64,000 nucleotides of DNA from Gammaproteobacteria bacterium (lineage in GTDB: Bacteria > Pseudomonadota > Gammaproteobacteria > SG8-11): assembly GCA_024641505.1 (NCBI GenBank), contig JAHECY010000001.1:62001-126000 (forward strand), in the 5' to 3' direction. This document shows, one piece after another, positions 17,158 to 27,598 of this stretch. Every line of letters starts with the position of its first letter. Within the stretch, counting starts at the first letter, position 1. The position numbers and the translations under genes were made by a program. The notes beneath the pieces were generated by a model, which worked only from the letters and a program-made list of their open reading frames with translations, made no database searches and was not told the origin of the DNA.

Positions 17158-18256
17158 ATGCAAGAAATTAACCCCATTGTGAATCTTATCGCGGACCTGT
17201 TGGAGCGCAGCGCGTCTCTTAGGGGGTATCTTTGACTACGATCTCAAGCGCGAACGCCTCGACGAAGTAAAACGCGAGCTGGAAGAACCTAACGTCTGGA
17301 ACAAACCGGAACGCGCTCAAGAATTGGGCCGTGAGCGGGCGCAACTGGAGCAGGTGGTCAATACTCTGCACAAACTGCAGTTGTCCCTGCAGGAAGCTCA
17401 GGATCTGCTGGAGCTGGCGGTGGAAGAACAGGATCACGACACCATCGCCTCCGTGGTCAGAGACCTGGCCCAACTGAAGCAGGACGTGGAAGGTTTGGAA
17501 TTTCGCCGCATGTTCGCCGGCGAAATGGATGCCAATAATGCCTATCTGGATATTCAGGCCGGTTCCGGCGGTACCGAAGCCCAGGATTGGGCGGAAATGC
17601 TGTTACGCATGTACCTGCGCTGGGGCGAACAACACGGATTCAAGACCGAGTTGGTCGAAGCTTCCGCCGGGGACGTGGCGGGCATTAAAAGCGCCACGAT
17701 CAGCTTCGAGGGTGAATATGCTTTTGGCTGGCTGCGCACGGAAACCGGCGTGCATCGCCTGGTGCGCAAGTCCCCGTTCGATTCGGGAAACCGGCGCCAT
17801 ACGTCCTTCGCATCCGTGTTTGTGTCACCGGAAGTGGACGATGACTTCGAAATCGAAATCAATCCCGCGGATCTGCGCGTTGATACCTACCGGGCCAGCG
17901 GCGCTGGCGGTCAGCACGTTAACCGTACCGATTCCGCAATCCGTATCACCCATGAGCCCTCGGGGATCGTGGTGCAGTGTCAATCCGACCGGTCTCAGCA
18001 CAAGAACCGGTCCACGGCCATGAAGATGCTCAAGGCCAAATTGTATGAGATGGAAATTCAGAAGCGTAATGCGGAAAAACAGACCCTGGAAGACTCCAAA
18101 TCCGATATTGGTTGGGGCAGCCAGATCCGGTCCTATGTTCTGGACCAGTCACGCATCAAGGATTTGCGCACGGGCGTGGAAGTGGGTAATACCCAGGCGG
18201 TACTCGATGGCGATTTGGACCAATTCATCGAGGCAAGCCTGAAATCAGGGTTGTAG
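17158..18256 (+). CDS. prfB: Peptide chain release factor 2, with programmed +1 frameshift
   Basis: RF2 releases the finished peptide at UGA and UAA codons. Frame one runs from the ATG at 17158 for 25 codons to an in-frame TGA at 17233-17235. The site is the classic RF2 autoregulatory signal: a Shine-Dalgarno-like AGGGGG (17221-17226), TAT, then CTT TGA C. Translation slips +1 on CTT and continues with GAC at 17234 to 18256, giving 365 residues, the same as in E. coli. The SPF codon-recognition motif (RKSPFDSG) and the GGQ catalytic motif ([10 protein letters not shown]) are both present. When RF2 is scarce, termination at UGA is slow and frameshifting rises, so the protein controls its own level. 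lysS follows 26 bp downstream, as in many gammaproteobacteria. Confidence 0.97.
17221..17236 (+). promoter_or_regulatory. RF2 programmed +1 ribosomal frameshift site
   Basis: AGGGGGTATCTTTGAC: an internal Shine-Dalgarno-like AGGGGG three bases before the slippery CTT, an in-frame UGA stop, and a C after the stop that makes it a weak terminator. It matches the well-studied prfB recoding element. Without it the gene would appear truncated, or would appear to start internally at 17324. Confidence 0.97.
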
Positions 18257-18282
18257 TGGTAATTTATTAGCGTGGAGCCGGC

Positions 18283-19836
18283 ATGTCTGAAGCAAACGAC
18301 CAGGACGATATTCTAGATACCAATAAGCAGATTTCTCAACGCCGCGCCAAGCTGGCGGCCATGCGCGAGGAGGGTATCGCTTTCCCCAATGATTTTCGCC
18401 GCAATGTCATGGCCGGAGAACTGCACGCGGAATACGGTGAAAAATCCAAAGAAGAACTCGACGAGCTGCGGGTGCGCGTATGCGTGGCGGGACGCATGAT
18501 GACCCGGCGCGTCATGGGTAAATTGAGTTTCGCCCATGTCCAGGATATGTCCGGGCAGATTCAATTTTATGTGGGACGGGACAACTTGCCCGAGGGGCTT
18601 TACGGCAACTTTAAAAAATGGGACATCGGCGACATCATCGGCGGGGAAGGGGTGCTCGTTAAAACCGATAAAGGCGAGCTGTCCGTTAAACTGGAATCGC
18701 TGCGCCTGCTCACCAAAGCGCTGCGGCCTTTGCCCGAGAAGTATCATGGCATTCAGGACCAGGAAACCCGCTACCGGCAACGTTATCTGGACTTGATCAT
18801 GAGTGACAGTGCGCGCAGTACCTTCCGCACCCGTTCGCGCATCGTGCACTATATTCGTGATTTTCTCGTGGCGCGCGGTTATCTGGAAGTGGAAACGCCG
18901 ATGATGCAGGTAATTCCCGGTGGCGCCGCGGCCCGGCCGTTTACCACCTATCACAACGCACTGGATATGCCGTTATTCTTGCGTATCGCGCCGGAGCTGT
19001 ATTTGAAACGCCTGGTGGTGGGCGGCTTCGAGAAAGTGTTCGAGATCAATCGAAACTTCCGCAACGAAGGCTTGTCCACGCGCCATAATCCGGAATTCAC
19101 CATGCTGGAGTTCTACCAGGCCTATGCGGTGTATACGGACCTGATGGATATTACCGAGGAAATGCTGCGTGGTCTGGCGCAGGACGTATTGGGTACCACC
19201 CTGGTCCAGTATCAGGGGGACCAGTACGATTTCGGCAAACCTTTCGCGCGCATGACCGTCAAGGAATCGATACTGCATTTCAACGCGGATATCAGCGCCG
19301 CGCAACTGGAGTCTCCGGACAGCGCGCGTCAGATCGCGCAACGCCTGGGCATTACCCTCAAAGACAATTGGGGGCTGGGCAAGGTGCAAATCGAAATTTT
19401 CGAAAAAACCGTGGAACACCGGCTGAAGGATCCCACCTTCATCACCGCCTATCCTACGGAAGTGTCACCGCTGGCGCGGCGCAACGACCTCGATCATTTC
19501 GTCACCGACCGCTTCGAGTTTTTCGTCGGCGGACGGGAAATTGCCAACGGCTTTTCCGAGTTGAACGATGCGGAAGACCAGGCGGAGCGCTTTCGCCAAC
19601 AGGTGGTGGATAAGGATGCCGGCGACGAAGAAGCCATGTTTTTCGATGAAGACTATATCGTAGCTCTGGAACACGGCATGCCACCCACTGCCGGCGAGGG
19701 CATCGGCATCGACCGTCTGGTGATGCTGTTGACCGACTCCGCGTCGATTCGCGATGTGCTGCTGTTCCCGCACATGCGACCGGTGGCGGAGCGCCAAACG
19801 GAAAGCAAGGATGGCGACATCGCGGAACCGGGTTGA
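18283..19836 (+). CDS. lysS: Lysyl-tRNA synthetase, class II
   Basis: 517 residues. Charges tRNA-Lys with lysine in the cytosol. An N-terminal OB-fold anticodon-binding domain (about residues 60-165) is followed by the class II catalytic core. Motif 2 is visible as [18 protein letters not shown] and motif 3 as [13 protein letters not shown]. The ATG at 18283 follows GTGGAGCC at a suitable distance. It lies 26 bp after prfB and is probably co-transcribed with it. No clear terminator follows; the 290 bp up to the convergent gene at 20127 (19837-20126) holds nothing I can identify. Confidence 0.97.
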   Translation: MSEANDQDDILDTNKQISQRRAKLAAMREEGIAFPNDFRRNVMAGELHAEYGEKSKEELDELRVRVCVAGRMMTRRVMGKLSFAHVQDMSGQIQFYVGRDNLPEGLYGNFKKWDIGDIIGGEGVLVKTDKGELSVKLESLRLLTKALRPLPEKYHGIQDQETRYRQRYLDLIMSDSARSTFRTRSRIVHYIRDFLVARGYLEVETPMMQVIPGGAAARPFTTYHNALDMPLFLRIAPELYLKRLVVGGFEKVFEINRNFRNEGLSTRHNPEFTMLEFYQAYAVYTDLMDITEEMLRGLAQDVLGTTLVQYQGDQYDFGKPFARMTVKESILHFNADISAAQLESPDSARQIAQRLGITLKDNWGLGKVQIEIFEKTVEHRLKDPTFITAYPTEVSPLARRNDLDHFVTDRFEFFVGGREIANGFSELNDAEDQAERFRQQVVDKDAGDEEAMFFDEDYIVALEHGMPPTAGEGIGIDRLVMLLTDSASIRDVLLFPHMRPVAERQTESKDGDIAEPG

Positions 19837-20126
19837 CTTGGATGGGCACGAATTAAATCAGTTGCCAAGGCGCCAAACAGGCTACGAATAACCGTAACGT
19901 GAGCGGCAAAATCTTCCCAGAGTCAAGAATGGAGCTGGGGGTGACATGAAGAGACGTGCTGTCAATCCTGCATGCGTTTTGAGTCTTGGCGTTAGATGGC
20001 GGGTTTTCCTCTGCTGACCCTGAGGTTACGTGCAATGGCGTTGGTGGTGCGTTGGCGCGCAGCCCCTAATCAGCGAATGAAGGCTCGGAGATTAGAGGCT
20101 GTACACCTGAGAAATGCAACAATATG

Positions 20127-22559
20127 CTACGGAAAGGTTTTTCTGATCGCGGTCTTGGGGTCGCCGACGATCACGCCGGTATGATTGACTGCGACATACG
20201 CGCCATAGAAACTGTCCGCAAGCACGAATCCGTTGGTGTATTTATCAAACAATATGTCGGGTTTGGATACGCCGCCCAGGCTGGGTTCAAAAGCATAGCC
20301 CATGACGCCGGTAATGCCCTCGGCAATCAGGTCCGCGATCAACGACTGCCCATAAGTGGCCGGGTAGTTGAAGGTTCTCGCGGAAGTCGAGACGTAGGTA
20401 TCCGCAATGGCGCCCGGTAGCCAGGAGTTGTTGGGTATGCCATTGTTGGTGTCATACGCATCATTGGAACCCCAGCTGAAATAGCCAAGCACATCGGTCT
20501 GGTTGGTCAGAAATGCAGTTGTTTCATCAAGGATCACACTCTCGCCTTTGGCTTGCAGGATGGCCGCAGCGCTTCGCAATTGGTCATTACCGTACTTATA
20601 GCCGACGTTGCCATCCTTGGAAGGGTCTACGTCAAGCACAAAGTTTCCGCCGGATGCGGGATTGGCTGCATTGTCTATCATGCGTTTGACATCCTCAAAG
20701 GTGTAGCCGGTAAGTCTTGTCACCAGGTAAATATCAAACTGTTTTTTGGAAAATGGCTTGTTGCTGGTGTGTTCCAGCCAGTAGGGATTGCTTAAGCTGT
20801 AGAAATAGCCGGTATCCGTGGTGGCGTCGATGTAGGGCGCATAACCCCCGGCGATCGTGGTGAGCAATGAGTCCACGGATCTCATGATCGGCAAGCCATT
20901 GATGCTGGAGCTGCCGTAATACCGAAGAGGCACGCCCTTTGTCGTTACAATATAGTTTATATCGGTGACGATATTGTTGTCTTTTAAGTAGGCTTCGATA
21001 GGTGCCCGTACGGTATTGGTAAATTCCTCGGGATTGATTGTCTCTTTTACCGGTGCGTCAATATACACGACATGTGATAAAGGGATGTTGCGTTGGGCTA
21101 TGAAGTACTCGCCTATCTGTTTTGAGATCGCGGAGTTGTTATTGATTACCACCAGCACGTCATCATGTCCATAATAATCAAGTGGCCGGTCGCTATCGTA
21201 CACTTTAAATTTTGTGCGTAAATCACTATTGTGGCGATTTGTCCAATCGGTCGCGCCAATATCCAGCAGATATAAGCCCGCGCCGTTATTTGTGCGCTTC
21301 CACTCGAAATAATAGGCGTTGTTGCGTGTGCCCGCGGCGATTCTGCTTTCAATGATGCCGGCATCGCTTTGATCTACCACACCGTCATTGTTCAGGTCAG
21401 CGATTGACGCATGATGGCCATGGTCTTCTCTTAACATCTCTTGAATTTTCCTCAAATCCTTTTCGTCTAATTCGTTGTCTCCATTCAAGTCGCCGTAAAT
21501 TACTTCGTGCAGTTTGGCGCCGGCAGGAAGATTTTTCTGAAAGTCAACACCGTATTTTTCCGAGCCGCTGGTAAGATTTCCCAAGCCATAAGGTACGCGT
21601 ATGAAATTGTCAAAGCTGAGAATTGGTTCCTTAGAGCCATTGAAGTATATATAGAAAGATAAAGGGTCTCCTTCATTGATCTCTTTAGATATGGTAATGA
21701 GTGATGGTGCGGTATTTGTCGTAAAATCCAGAATCAAGTCATTATTAATGTCAAGCTGCGAGAAACCGCTCATCACCGATAGATCACTGGTATCTATGGA
21801 ACCATCCTTGTTCAAGTCCGCGGCCAGGCAGTTACCCGTGACATCTGAGCCCATGCACGCCACGACGGCGCGATAATCGGCGCCATCATTGGAAAATTCA
21901 ACGCGACCGTCTTTGTTTAAATCACTTTGCAGGGTGATTCTGAGAGACAGAAGATCAAGTGAATTAATGATACCGTCATGATTGAAGTCCCACACAGCGC
22001 ACACGTTGTCAGTTGCCTGTTGAAAATAGCATGCGCGAAATGCCGCGATCTCTGCGCCGTCGCCATAAATGGTGTAGTCGACAACGCCATCGTGATTCAG
22101 GTCATAGTCGTTTGCATTTTCAACAGCGGAGCTGAACAGCAAAAGATCCGATGAGCCGACGATGCCATCACCGTCTAAATCACTTGTTGCACAAGAGCTC
22201 TCGATGGCCGGATCCATGCCGTAACACGATTGGAGTTTTCCATAGTCAGACGAAGTAGCTATCACGCCATCCGTGTCAATGTCATAGATGCTGAAGCTGC
22301 GGAGCAATCTGTAATCCGATGCGTCCACTTTTCTGTCACCGTCGATATCCGCCAGTTTGCAACTGCTTTTTTTGCTGAGATAGCAAAGCGCTAAAACATC
22401 GTAGTCGGTCATGCCTTGAAAACGTGTTTTGTGGTTCTGGCGGCTGTGACGTTCATGGCCTTCAAAGCCTTCGCGGTGTGCAAAACGATTAAAATGGGTT
22501 TCGGCAAAAGTGCTTGTCGTGAAAGACAGCAACATGATCCACAAGATATTCTTATTCAT
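20127..22559 (-). CDS. Secreted protein with dockerin/EF-hand-like repeats and TIGR03790-like domain
   Basis: 810 residues from the ATG at 22557-22559, chosen over a longer frame reaching 22805 because it opens a signal peptide (MNKNILWIMLLSFTTSTFAE). The N-terminal half carries about eight dockerin/EF-hand-like calcium loops of the DxDGDGxxxxxDL type (for example ADIDGDRKVDASDYRLL, DLDGDGIVGSSDLLLF, DLNKDGSIDTSDLSV and DLNNDGVVDQSDAGII). The C-terminal half (from about residue 465; DDVLVVINNNSA, then YFIAQRNIPLSHVVYID and TKGVPLRYYG) resembles the TIGR03790 family, whose function is unknown and which I recall as having a possible caspase-like fold. No cohesin or cellulosome gene is nearby. 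It is a single gene with unrelated neighbours. The domain calls are from memory of motifs. Confidence 0.7.
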   Translation of the reverse strand: MNKNILWIMLLSFTTSTFAETHFNRFAHREGFEGHERHSRQNHKTRFQGMTDYDVLALCYLSKKSSCKLADIDGDRKVDASDYRLLRSFSIYDIDTDGVIATSSDYGKLQSCYGMDPAIESSCATSDLDGDGIVGSSDLLLFSSAVENANDYDLNHDGVVDYTIYGDGAEIAAFRACYFQQATDNVCAVWDFNHDGIINSLDLLSLRITLQSDLNKDGRVEFSNDGADYRAVVACMGSDVTGNCLAADLNKDGSIDTSDLSVMSGFSQLDINNDLILDFTTNTAPSLITISKEINEGDPLSFYIYFNGSKEPILSFDNFIRVPYGLGNLTSGSEKYGVDFQKNLPAGAKLHEVIYGDLNGDNELDEKDLRKIQEMLREDHGHHASIADLNNDGVVDQSDAGIIESRIAAGTRNNAYYFEWKRTNNGAGLYLLDIGATDWTNRHNSDLRTKFKVYDSDRPLDYYGHDDVLVVINNNSAISKQIGEYFIAQRNIPLSHVVYIDAPVKETINPEEFTNTVRAPIEAYLKDNNIVTDINYIVTTKGVPLRYYGSSSINGLPIMRSVDSLLTTIAGGYAPYIDATTDTGYFYSLSNPYWLEHTSNKPFSKKQFDIYLVTRLTGYTFEDVKRMIDNAANPASGGNFVLDVDPSKDGNVGYKYGNDQLRSAAAILQAKGESVILDETTAFLTNQTDVLGYFSWGSNDAYDTNNGIPNNSWLPGAIADTYVSTSARTFNYPATYGQSLIADLIAEGITGVMGYAFEPSLGGVSKPDILFDKYTNGFVLADSFYGAYVAVNHTGVIVGDPKTAIRKTFP

Positions 22560-23016
22560 TGGTATCACTTCTGGATTGTTATTGAAAATAATCAATGCCA
22601 AATCAAAAATCGTTGGCACGGTGTCGTAGAAAAACGTTAACCCTGATTTTTCTATAAAACTGCGTACTACGACCGGTATTTGTATAACGGCCACGATTTT
22701 GTGATCTTGATCACAGGTTATTAACAGATATTTCTCTGATTTATTTATGGGATAGCGGGCGGGTGCAGATCGGTGGGTTATGGTTACGCCGACGTTAGCG
22801 GGCAAAACTATTCTTGTAAAAAAGGTATGTTGCAGATAGATGTATTGGTCAGGTGGCGCTGCTCAGGGAAGATCTATCGCTACGTTTTCGGTAAGAACTT
22901 CGAGCACTCACGAAAATCGCGAATGCCCTAAAGGTATCGGGCTGTCTCCGATAAATATAAGCTGATGATCGGTAGCAATACCGACGGCGGTTGGTCGGGA
23001 ACAGGATGGCGGTTAT

Positions 23017-24084
23017 CTAATCTCCACTGACCTTGCCATAGCTTTCAAATGCGTAGGGCAGGGGTTTGATCTGTAATACCGGGCCGTTCTGGTCCTGCAG
23101 GTGGATCGGTTCGTGGTCGGCGCTTTCGATGACGATCACCGCCAACAGGTCAAAACCACCGTCGGGCGCTGGTTGGATGCGTACGATTTTACCGGTGCCT
23201 TGGGCCGAATCGGCACCCGCGGCATAGACGCTGTCTCCGATCTGCGGGGCCAGGTCGCAGTCCACGTGTCCCAGATACATGCGGCGCTTGAGTTTGCCCA
23301 GATAACGCATACGTGCCACCACTTCCTGGCCGGGATAACAGCCTTTGGAGAAACTGACGCCACCCAGAGACTCAAGGTTCAGCATCTGCGGCACGAAAGC
23401 GTCCACGGTAGCTTTGGTTACCACGGGCACGCCCGACTGGATTTCAAGCCATTCCCAGATATCGACACCGACCGGCGCGGCATGCACGTTGAGCCGGCCC
23501 CACAATTGTTGCATCGGTTCCAGTTCTCCCCAGATTTCAAACCGGGGTGAGGGCGCGGCGATACGGATAATGGTCAGATCAGCGGTTTGCGTTACATCGT
23601 TGGCCGCTTGGGGAACGTCGCCGCCAATGGCTTCCTGCAATAATTTATCCGCGGTCGGGCCGTTTAAACCCATGCGTACCAGGGCGTCACTATTGTCCTC
23701 CAATGTTACCTGGGAGCGCAGTATATACATGCGCAGTTTCTTCAGGGTGTCTTCAAGGATCTCATATGGCAACTCCAGGTAATAGGTTTCCCCCCGTTGC
23801 ACCAGGCGAAATACCGAGAGCAAGCGTCCTTTGGGACTGCAGTGACCGCTTAAATGACTGACCGTTGGGGTGATGGCGCGCACGTCATTGCAGAACTGGT
23901 TTTGCAGGAAGCTTTGGCTGTCTTTGCCATAGGCGGCAATCAAGCCAAGGTGCGATAAATCCACCATCACGTTACCGTTCAGCACCACGCGCCGTTCCTG
24001 TTCCGGATTACCGAAGTGTAATACCGTGTTACCGTCGATAATAGCGCCGTTGTCAGTCAGAAATTCCTGCCATTGTTCTTTCAT
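23017..24084 (-). CDS. ygfZ: tRNA-modifying/folate-binding protein YgfZ
   Basis: 355 residues, GcvT-like fold. YgfZ is a folate-binding protein needed for full activity of some iron-sulfur enzymes such as MiaB. The signature KGCYPGQEVVARMRYLGKLKRR-type segment (around residue 247) contains the conserved cysteine of the K-G-C-x-x-G-Q-E motif. It is transcribed away from the sdh operon, a frequent arrangement near sdhE-ygfX. The ATG at 24084 is preceded on its strand by a reasonable leader. The 211-bp gap between this gene and the calcium-loop gene contains nothing recognisable. Confidence 0.92.
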   Translation of the reverse strand: MKEQWQEFLTDNGAIIDGNTVLHFGNPEQERRVVLNGNVMVDLSHLGLIAAYGKDSQSFLQNQFCNDVRAITPTVSHLSGHCSPKGRLLSVFRLVQRGETYYLELPYEILEDTLKKLRMYILRSQVTLEDNSDALVRMGLNGPTADKLLQEAIGGDVPQAANDVTQTADLTIIRIAAPSPRFEIWGELEPMQQLWGRLNVHAAPVGVDIWEWLEIQSGVPVVTKATVDAFVPQMLNLESLGGVSFSKGCYPGQEVVARMRYLGKLKRRMYLGHVDCDLAPQIGDSVYAAGADSAQGTGKIVRIQPAPDGGFDLLAVIVIESADHEPIHLQDQNGPVLQIKPLPYAFESYGKVSGD

Positions 24085-24126
24085 TGCACACTCATTTTAG
24101 TGAAGGCCCGTGGTCAGAGGGCACAA

Positions 24127-24148
24127 ATACTAGGGAATAGCCTAGTAT
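24127..24148. promoter_or_regulatory. Perfect 8-bp inverted repeat between ygfZ and sdhC
   Basis: ATACTAGG (24127-24134) and CCTAGTAT (24141-24148) with a 6-bp spacer. It lies in the 309-bp divergent region and has the geometry of an operator for a dimeric regulator, 43 bp from the ygfZ start and about 245 bp from sdhC. A weak promoter-like pair for sdhC is TTGTAC (24226-24231) and TAGAAT (24251-24256), but its 19-bp spacing is poor. No gene fits in the region. Confidence 0.35.
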
Positions 24149-24393
24149 ATCCTGTGATCACTCTTTGGTTAACCTGAAATATTGCGTCGATATCCATCAA
24201 CCGGTTAAATCAGGATATAGGATATTTGTACAACCGCACCCGCTTTCAAGTAGAATCCTTGGCATATGTTGTTGTGGGTAATGGTGAGTTGTGTGAAAAA
24301 CAACCAAGCTTGGCGCCGGGTGTGATGATGACCGGTAATAGCTGAAGGAAATAGTTTTCAAACACATGAACATAAACAACGGGTCATAGTGGC

Positions 24394-24771
24394 ATGCTGA
24401 AACCGAGCCGGCCAGTCTTCCTCAATCTTTTTAAAATACGCTTTCCCGTGTCTGCGGTCATGTCCATGGGACACCGGGTATCCGGAGTCCTGTTATTTGT
24501 CTTGATGCCGGTCGTGTTATACGGGTTACATATGTCCTTATCCAGTGTCGAGGATTTTACCCGGGTCATGGATGCGGTACGGCAGCCTTGGTGGCAGGCG
24601 GGTATCGTGCTGGCGCTTTGGGCGCTGTGTCACCATCTTGTGGCCGGCATTCGCTTTCTGCTGGCGGATATGGATGTCGCCATGTCCCGTCGGTCTTCCC
24701 GAGTCGCGGCTTGGTTGGTGCATGCCACGGCGCTGGTCATGCTAGTGTTTCTGGTGGTGCGACTGTTATGA
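24394..24771 (+). CDS. sdhC: Succinate dehydrogenase cytochrome b556 subunit
   Basis: 125 residues with three membrane segments. It anchors the SdhAB dimer and holds haem b and the quinone site together with SdhD. The N-terminal RPVFLNLFKIRFPVSAVMS followed by HRVSG is typical of SdhC (conserved Ser/Arg near the quinone pocket), and the HHLVAGIRFLLAD segment carries the haem-ligand histidine. Its stop overlaps the sdhD start as ATGA. First gene of sdhCDAB. Confidence 0.95.
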   Translation: MLKPSRPVFLNLFKIRFPVSAVMSMGHRVSGVLLFVLMPVVLYGLHMSLSSVEDFTRVMDAVRQPWWQAGIVLALWALCHHLVAGIRFLLADMDVAMSRRSSRVAAWLVHATALVMLVFLVVRLL

Positions 24772-25112
24772 GCTGGTGGGCCACGCAGGGGTTGAAAACA
24801 TGGGTATGGCAGCGCTTGAGTGCTGTTTACCTGGCGGTTTATCTGGTGGCCTTGCTCAGTGTCTTGTTGCGCCAGGGTCCGATCACCTATGCCCAGTGGC
24901 ATGACTGGTTCGCGCAACCGGTGGTGGGGGTGGCAACGGCGGGTTTCTTCGTCGCGTTCGCGGTGCATGTGTGGGTGGGGATTCGTGACGTAGTGTTTGA
25001 CTATGTCAAACCTTACCAGTATCGCCTATTGTTGCTGGCCGGGGTCGTCATGACGCTGATCGTTATGTTGCTCTGGGCGTTTCGAATTTTGCTTATGGCA
25101 GTGATGCGATGA
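24768..25112 (+). CDS. sdhD: Succinate dehydrogenase membrane anchor subunit
   Basis: 114 residues from the ATG at 24768, which overlaps the sdhC stop by 4 bp (ATGA); a longer in-frame extension back to 24588 lies inside sdhC and was rejected. It has three hydrophobic membrane segments, with [19 protein letters not shown] in the middle carrying the haem-ligand histidine and the conserved D-Y pair near the quinone site. Its stop overlaps the sdhA start as ATGA. Confidence 0.93.
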   Translation: MSWWATQGLKTWVWQRLSAVYLAVYLVALLSVLLRQGPITYAQWHDWFAQPVVGVATAGFFVAFAVHVWVGIRDVVFDYVKPYQYRLLLLAGVVMTLIVMLLWAFRILLMAVMR

Positions 25113-26878
25113 ATCTTGAATGCAGAAAATTCGATGCTTTGGTGATCGGCGCCGGCGGCGGCGGTTTGCGCGCCGCCCTGCAGTTGTCGCAAGCCGACGC
25201 CAGTGTGGCGGTGGTGTCGAAAGTGTTCCCGACCCGTTCCCATACCGTGGCCGCCCAGGGTGGCATGAATGCGGCGCTGGCCAATGTGTCGCCGGATAAC
25301 TGGCACTGGCACATGTATGATACCGTCAAGGGCAGCGATTATCTCGGTGACCAGGATGCCATCGAGTATATGTGCCGTGCGGCATCTCATTTGGTCATCG
25401 AATTGGAACATCAGGGCGTACCGTTCTCGCGTCTGGACAATGGCAAGATCTATCAGCGGCCCTTCGGTGGACAGAGTCAGAATTTCGGTGGCGCCCAGGC
25501 CGCCCGTACCTGCGCCGCGGCGGATCGCACCGGCCACGCGATTTTGCATACCTTGTACCAGCAGAATATCCAGGCACGTACTCATTTCTTCGATGAATAT
25601 TTCGCCATTGATCTGTTGATGGACAAGGACGGTTTTGTGCTGGGCGCCCTGGTGTTGCGTATTGAAACCGGCGAGTTGTTGATCATCGAAGCCAAGACGA
25701 CATTGCTCGCGACCGGCGGCGTGGGGCGTTTGTTTCGCACCAATACCAACGCGCGGATCAATACCGGAGATGGCATGGCGATGGTGTTACGCGCCGGCAT
25801 TCCGCTGCAGGACATGGAATTTTTTCAATTCCATCCGACCGGCATTGCCGGTAAGGGTATGCTGATCACCGAAGGCGTGCGCGGCGAGGGTGGTTATTTG
25901 CTGAACGGTGACGGGGAACGTTTCATGGAACGTTATGCGCCCAATGCCAAGGATCTGGCGAGTCGTGACGTGGTCAGTCGTGCGATCGCAGTGGAAGTAC
26001 GTGAAGGTCGCGGTTGCGGGCCCGACAAGGACCATGTCATGTTGAAGTTGGATCACCTCGGGTCCGAGATCATCAAAAAACGCTTGCCCGGTATTCGTGA
26101 CACCTGCATCACCTTTTTGCATATCGATCCCGTGGAACAACCGATACCGGTGTTTCCTACGGCGCACTACACCATGGGTGGAATTCCCACCAACCGTTAC
26201 GGCCAGGTTGTGGTGCCGGTCAAGCAAAGCCCGGAAGAACCGATACCGGGTTTGTATGCGGTGGGCGAGTGTGCCTGTGTTTCCGTGCATGGCGCGAATC
26301 GTTTGGGTGGTAATTCCTTGCTGGATATTGTGGTGTTCGGTCGGGCGGCGGGCAACCACATCATCGAGTTTCTGCGGGAGAATCGTTATCACCGTCCGAT
26401 GCAGAACGCCCAGGACAGCATCGACCGCGCGCTGGCCAGGTTGGCGCGTTGGGAGCAGCGCCGTGAGGGCGAAACCGTGGACGAGTTACGCAAGGAATTG
26501 CAAAAAACCATGGAATTTTATTGCGGCGTCTTTCGCACCCGCGACGTACTCGAACAGGGCGTAAAAAAAATGCTCGAGATCGAGCAGCGTGTGGCGCAAG
26601 CCACGCTCCGGGACCACAGCCAGGTGTTCAATACCGCACGCATTGAGGCGCTGGAGCTGGAAAATCTGGTGGACACCGGTTTGGCGACTGTCGTGTCGGC
26701 CCTGGCCCGGGAGGAAAGCCGGGGTGCCCACAGCCGGGAGGATTTTCCGGAACGGGATGACCAACGCTGGTTAAAACACAGTCTTTACTATCAGGAACAG
26801 AATCGCCTGGACTACAAACCGGTGCGCATCAAACCATTGACCGTGGAGTCCTTTCCGCCCAAGCCACGTGTCTATTAA
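25109..26878 (+). CDS. sdhA: Succinate dehydrogenase flavoprotein subunit
   Basis: 589 residues. Oxidises succinate to fumarate with a covalently bound FAD. It shows a Rossmann motif [11 protein letters not shown], the [14 protein letters not shown] segment with the FAD-attachment histidine, the HPTG substrate loop, and the [13 protein letters not shown] motif near the C-terminal third. It overlaps sdhD by 4 bp. The SdhE flavinylation factor is encoded two genes downstream. Confidence 0.98.
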   Translation: MNLECRKFDALVIGAGGGGLRAALQLSQADASVAVVSKVFPTRSHTVAAQGGMNAALANVSPDNWHWHMYDTVKGSDYLGDQDAIEYMCRAASHLVIELEHQGVPFSRLDNGKIYQRPFGGQSQNFGGAQAARTCAAADRTGHAILHTLYQQNIQARTHFFDEYFAIDLLMDKDGFVLGALVLRIETGELLIIEAKTTLLATGGVGRLFRTNTNARINTGDGMAMVLRAGIPLQDMEFFQFHPTGIAGKGMLITEGVRGEGGYLLNGDGERFMERYAPNAKDLASRDVVSRAIAVEVREGRGCGPDKDHVMLKLDHLGSEIIKKRLPGIRDTCITFLHIDPVEQPIPVFPTAHYTMGGIPTNRYGQVVVPVKQSPEEPIPGLYAVGECACVSVHGANRLGGNSLLDIVVFGRAAGNHIIEFLRENRYHRPMQNAQDSIDRALARLARWEQRREGETVDELRKELQKTMEFYCGVFRTRDVLEQGVKKMLEIEQRVAQATLRDHSQVFNTARIEALELENLVDTGLATVVSALAREESRGAHSREDFPERDDQRWLKHSLYYQEQNRLDYKPVRIKPLTVESFPPKPRVY

Positions 26879-26902
26879 CCCATATATATTGGAACAGTGC
26901 CC

Positions 26903-27598
26903 ATGCGTTTTTCCGTATATCGATACAATCCAGAAGTGGACAGCGGTCCCAGGATGCAGACCTATGTGCTGGAGCAAGTTCCCCAGGGCATGATGTTGCT
27001 GGATGCCTTGCTGGAGATCAAGGCCCAGGACGAAACCTTGAGTTTTCGACGTTCCTGTGGGGAAGGCGTGTGTGGCTCCGATGCCTTGAATATCAATGGC
27101 CGCAATGGTCTGGCGTGCATCACACCGGTGGCGGATCTCAAGGAGCCGGTGGAAGTTCGTCCCCTGCCGGGACTGCCCGTGGTGCGTGATCTGGTGGTGG
27201 ACATGGATAAATTTTTTCACCAATACCGGGCGGTACAACCTTATCTTATCGTGCATGACCCGGACCCAGAGACCGAACGTCCGCAGTCACCGGAAGATCG
27301 GGATAAGCTCGATGGCTTGTATGAGTGCATTCTGTGCGGCTGTTGTTCCATGTCATGCCCGTCTTTTTGGTGGAATCCGGATAAATTTCGCGGTCCGGCG
27401 GCGCTGCTGCAGGCCTGGCGGTTTCTCGCGGACAGCAGGGATCAGGCCACGGAGCACCGGTTGCAGGAACTCGAGGGGCCGTACCGGATGTTTCGTTGTC
27501 ACACTATTATGAACTGCGTCGATGTGTGTCCGAAGGGGTTGAATCCAACACTGGCGATCAACAACATCAAGAAATTGATGCTCAAGCACTTGGTCTAG
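26903..27598 (+). CDS. sdhB: Succinate dehydrogenase iron-sulfur subunit
   Basis: 231 residues from the ATG at 26903, preferred over a GTG at 26897 because GGAAC (26891-26895) is spaced for it. It carries electrons from SdhA flavin to quinone through three clusters. The ligands are visible: SCGEGVCGSDALNINGRNGLAC for [2Fe-2S] (split across residues about 53-74), CILCGCCSMSCP and CVDVCPKG for [4Fe-4S] and [3Fe-4S]. The sdhE start follows immediately after its stop. Confidence 0.97.
   Translation: MRFSVYRYNPEVDSGPRMQTYVLEQVPQGMMLLDALLEIKAQDETLSFRRSCGEGVCGSDALNINGRNGLACITPVADLKEPVEVRPLPGLPVVRDLVVDMDKFFHQYRAVQPYLIVHDPDPETERPQSPEDRDKLDGLYECILCGCCSMSCPSFWWNPDKFRGPAALLQAWRFLADSRDQATEHRLQELEGPYRMFRCHTIMNCVDVCPKGLNPTLAINNIKKLMLKHLV

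Noticed and set aside
16900-17163. 87-codon minus-strand frame between recJ and prfB
   Set aside because: It would cover the prfB promoter and start, and shows no family motifs.
20124-20420. Plus-strand frame beside lysS
   Set aside because: It is antisense to the C-terminal TIGR03790-like domain and has no supporting signal.
22560-22805. N-terminal extension of the calcium-loop protein by 82 residues
   Set aside because: The downstream ATG opens a clean signal peptide; the extension would bury it.
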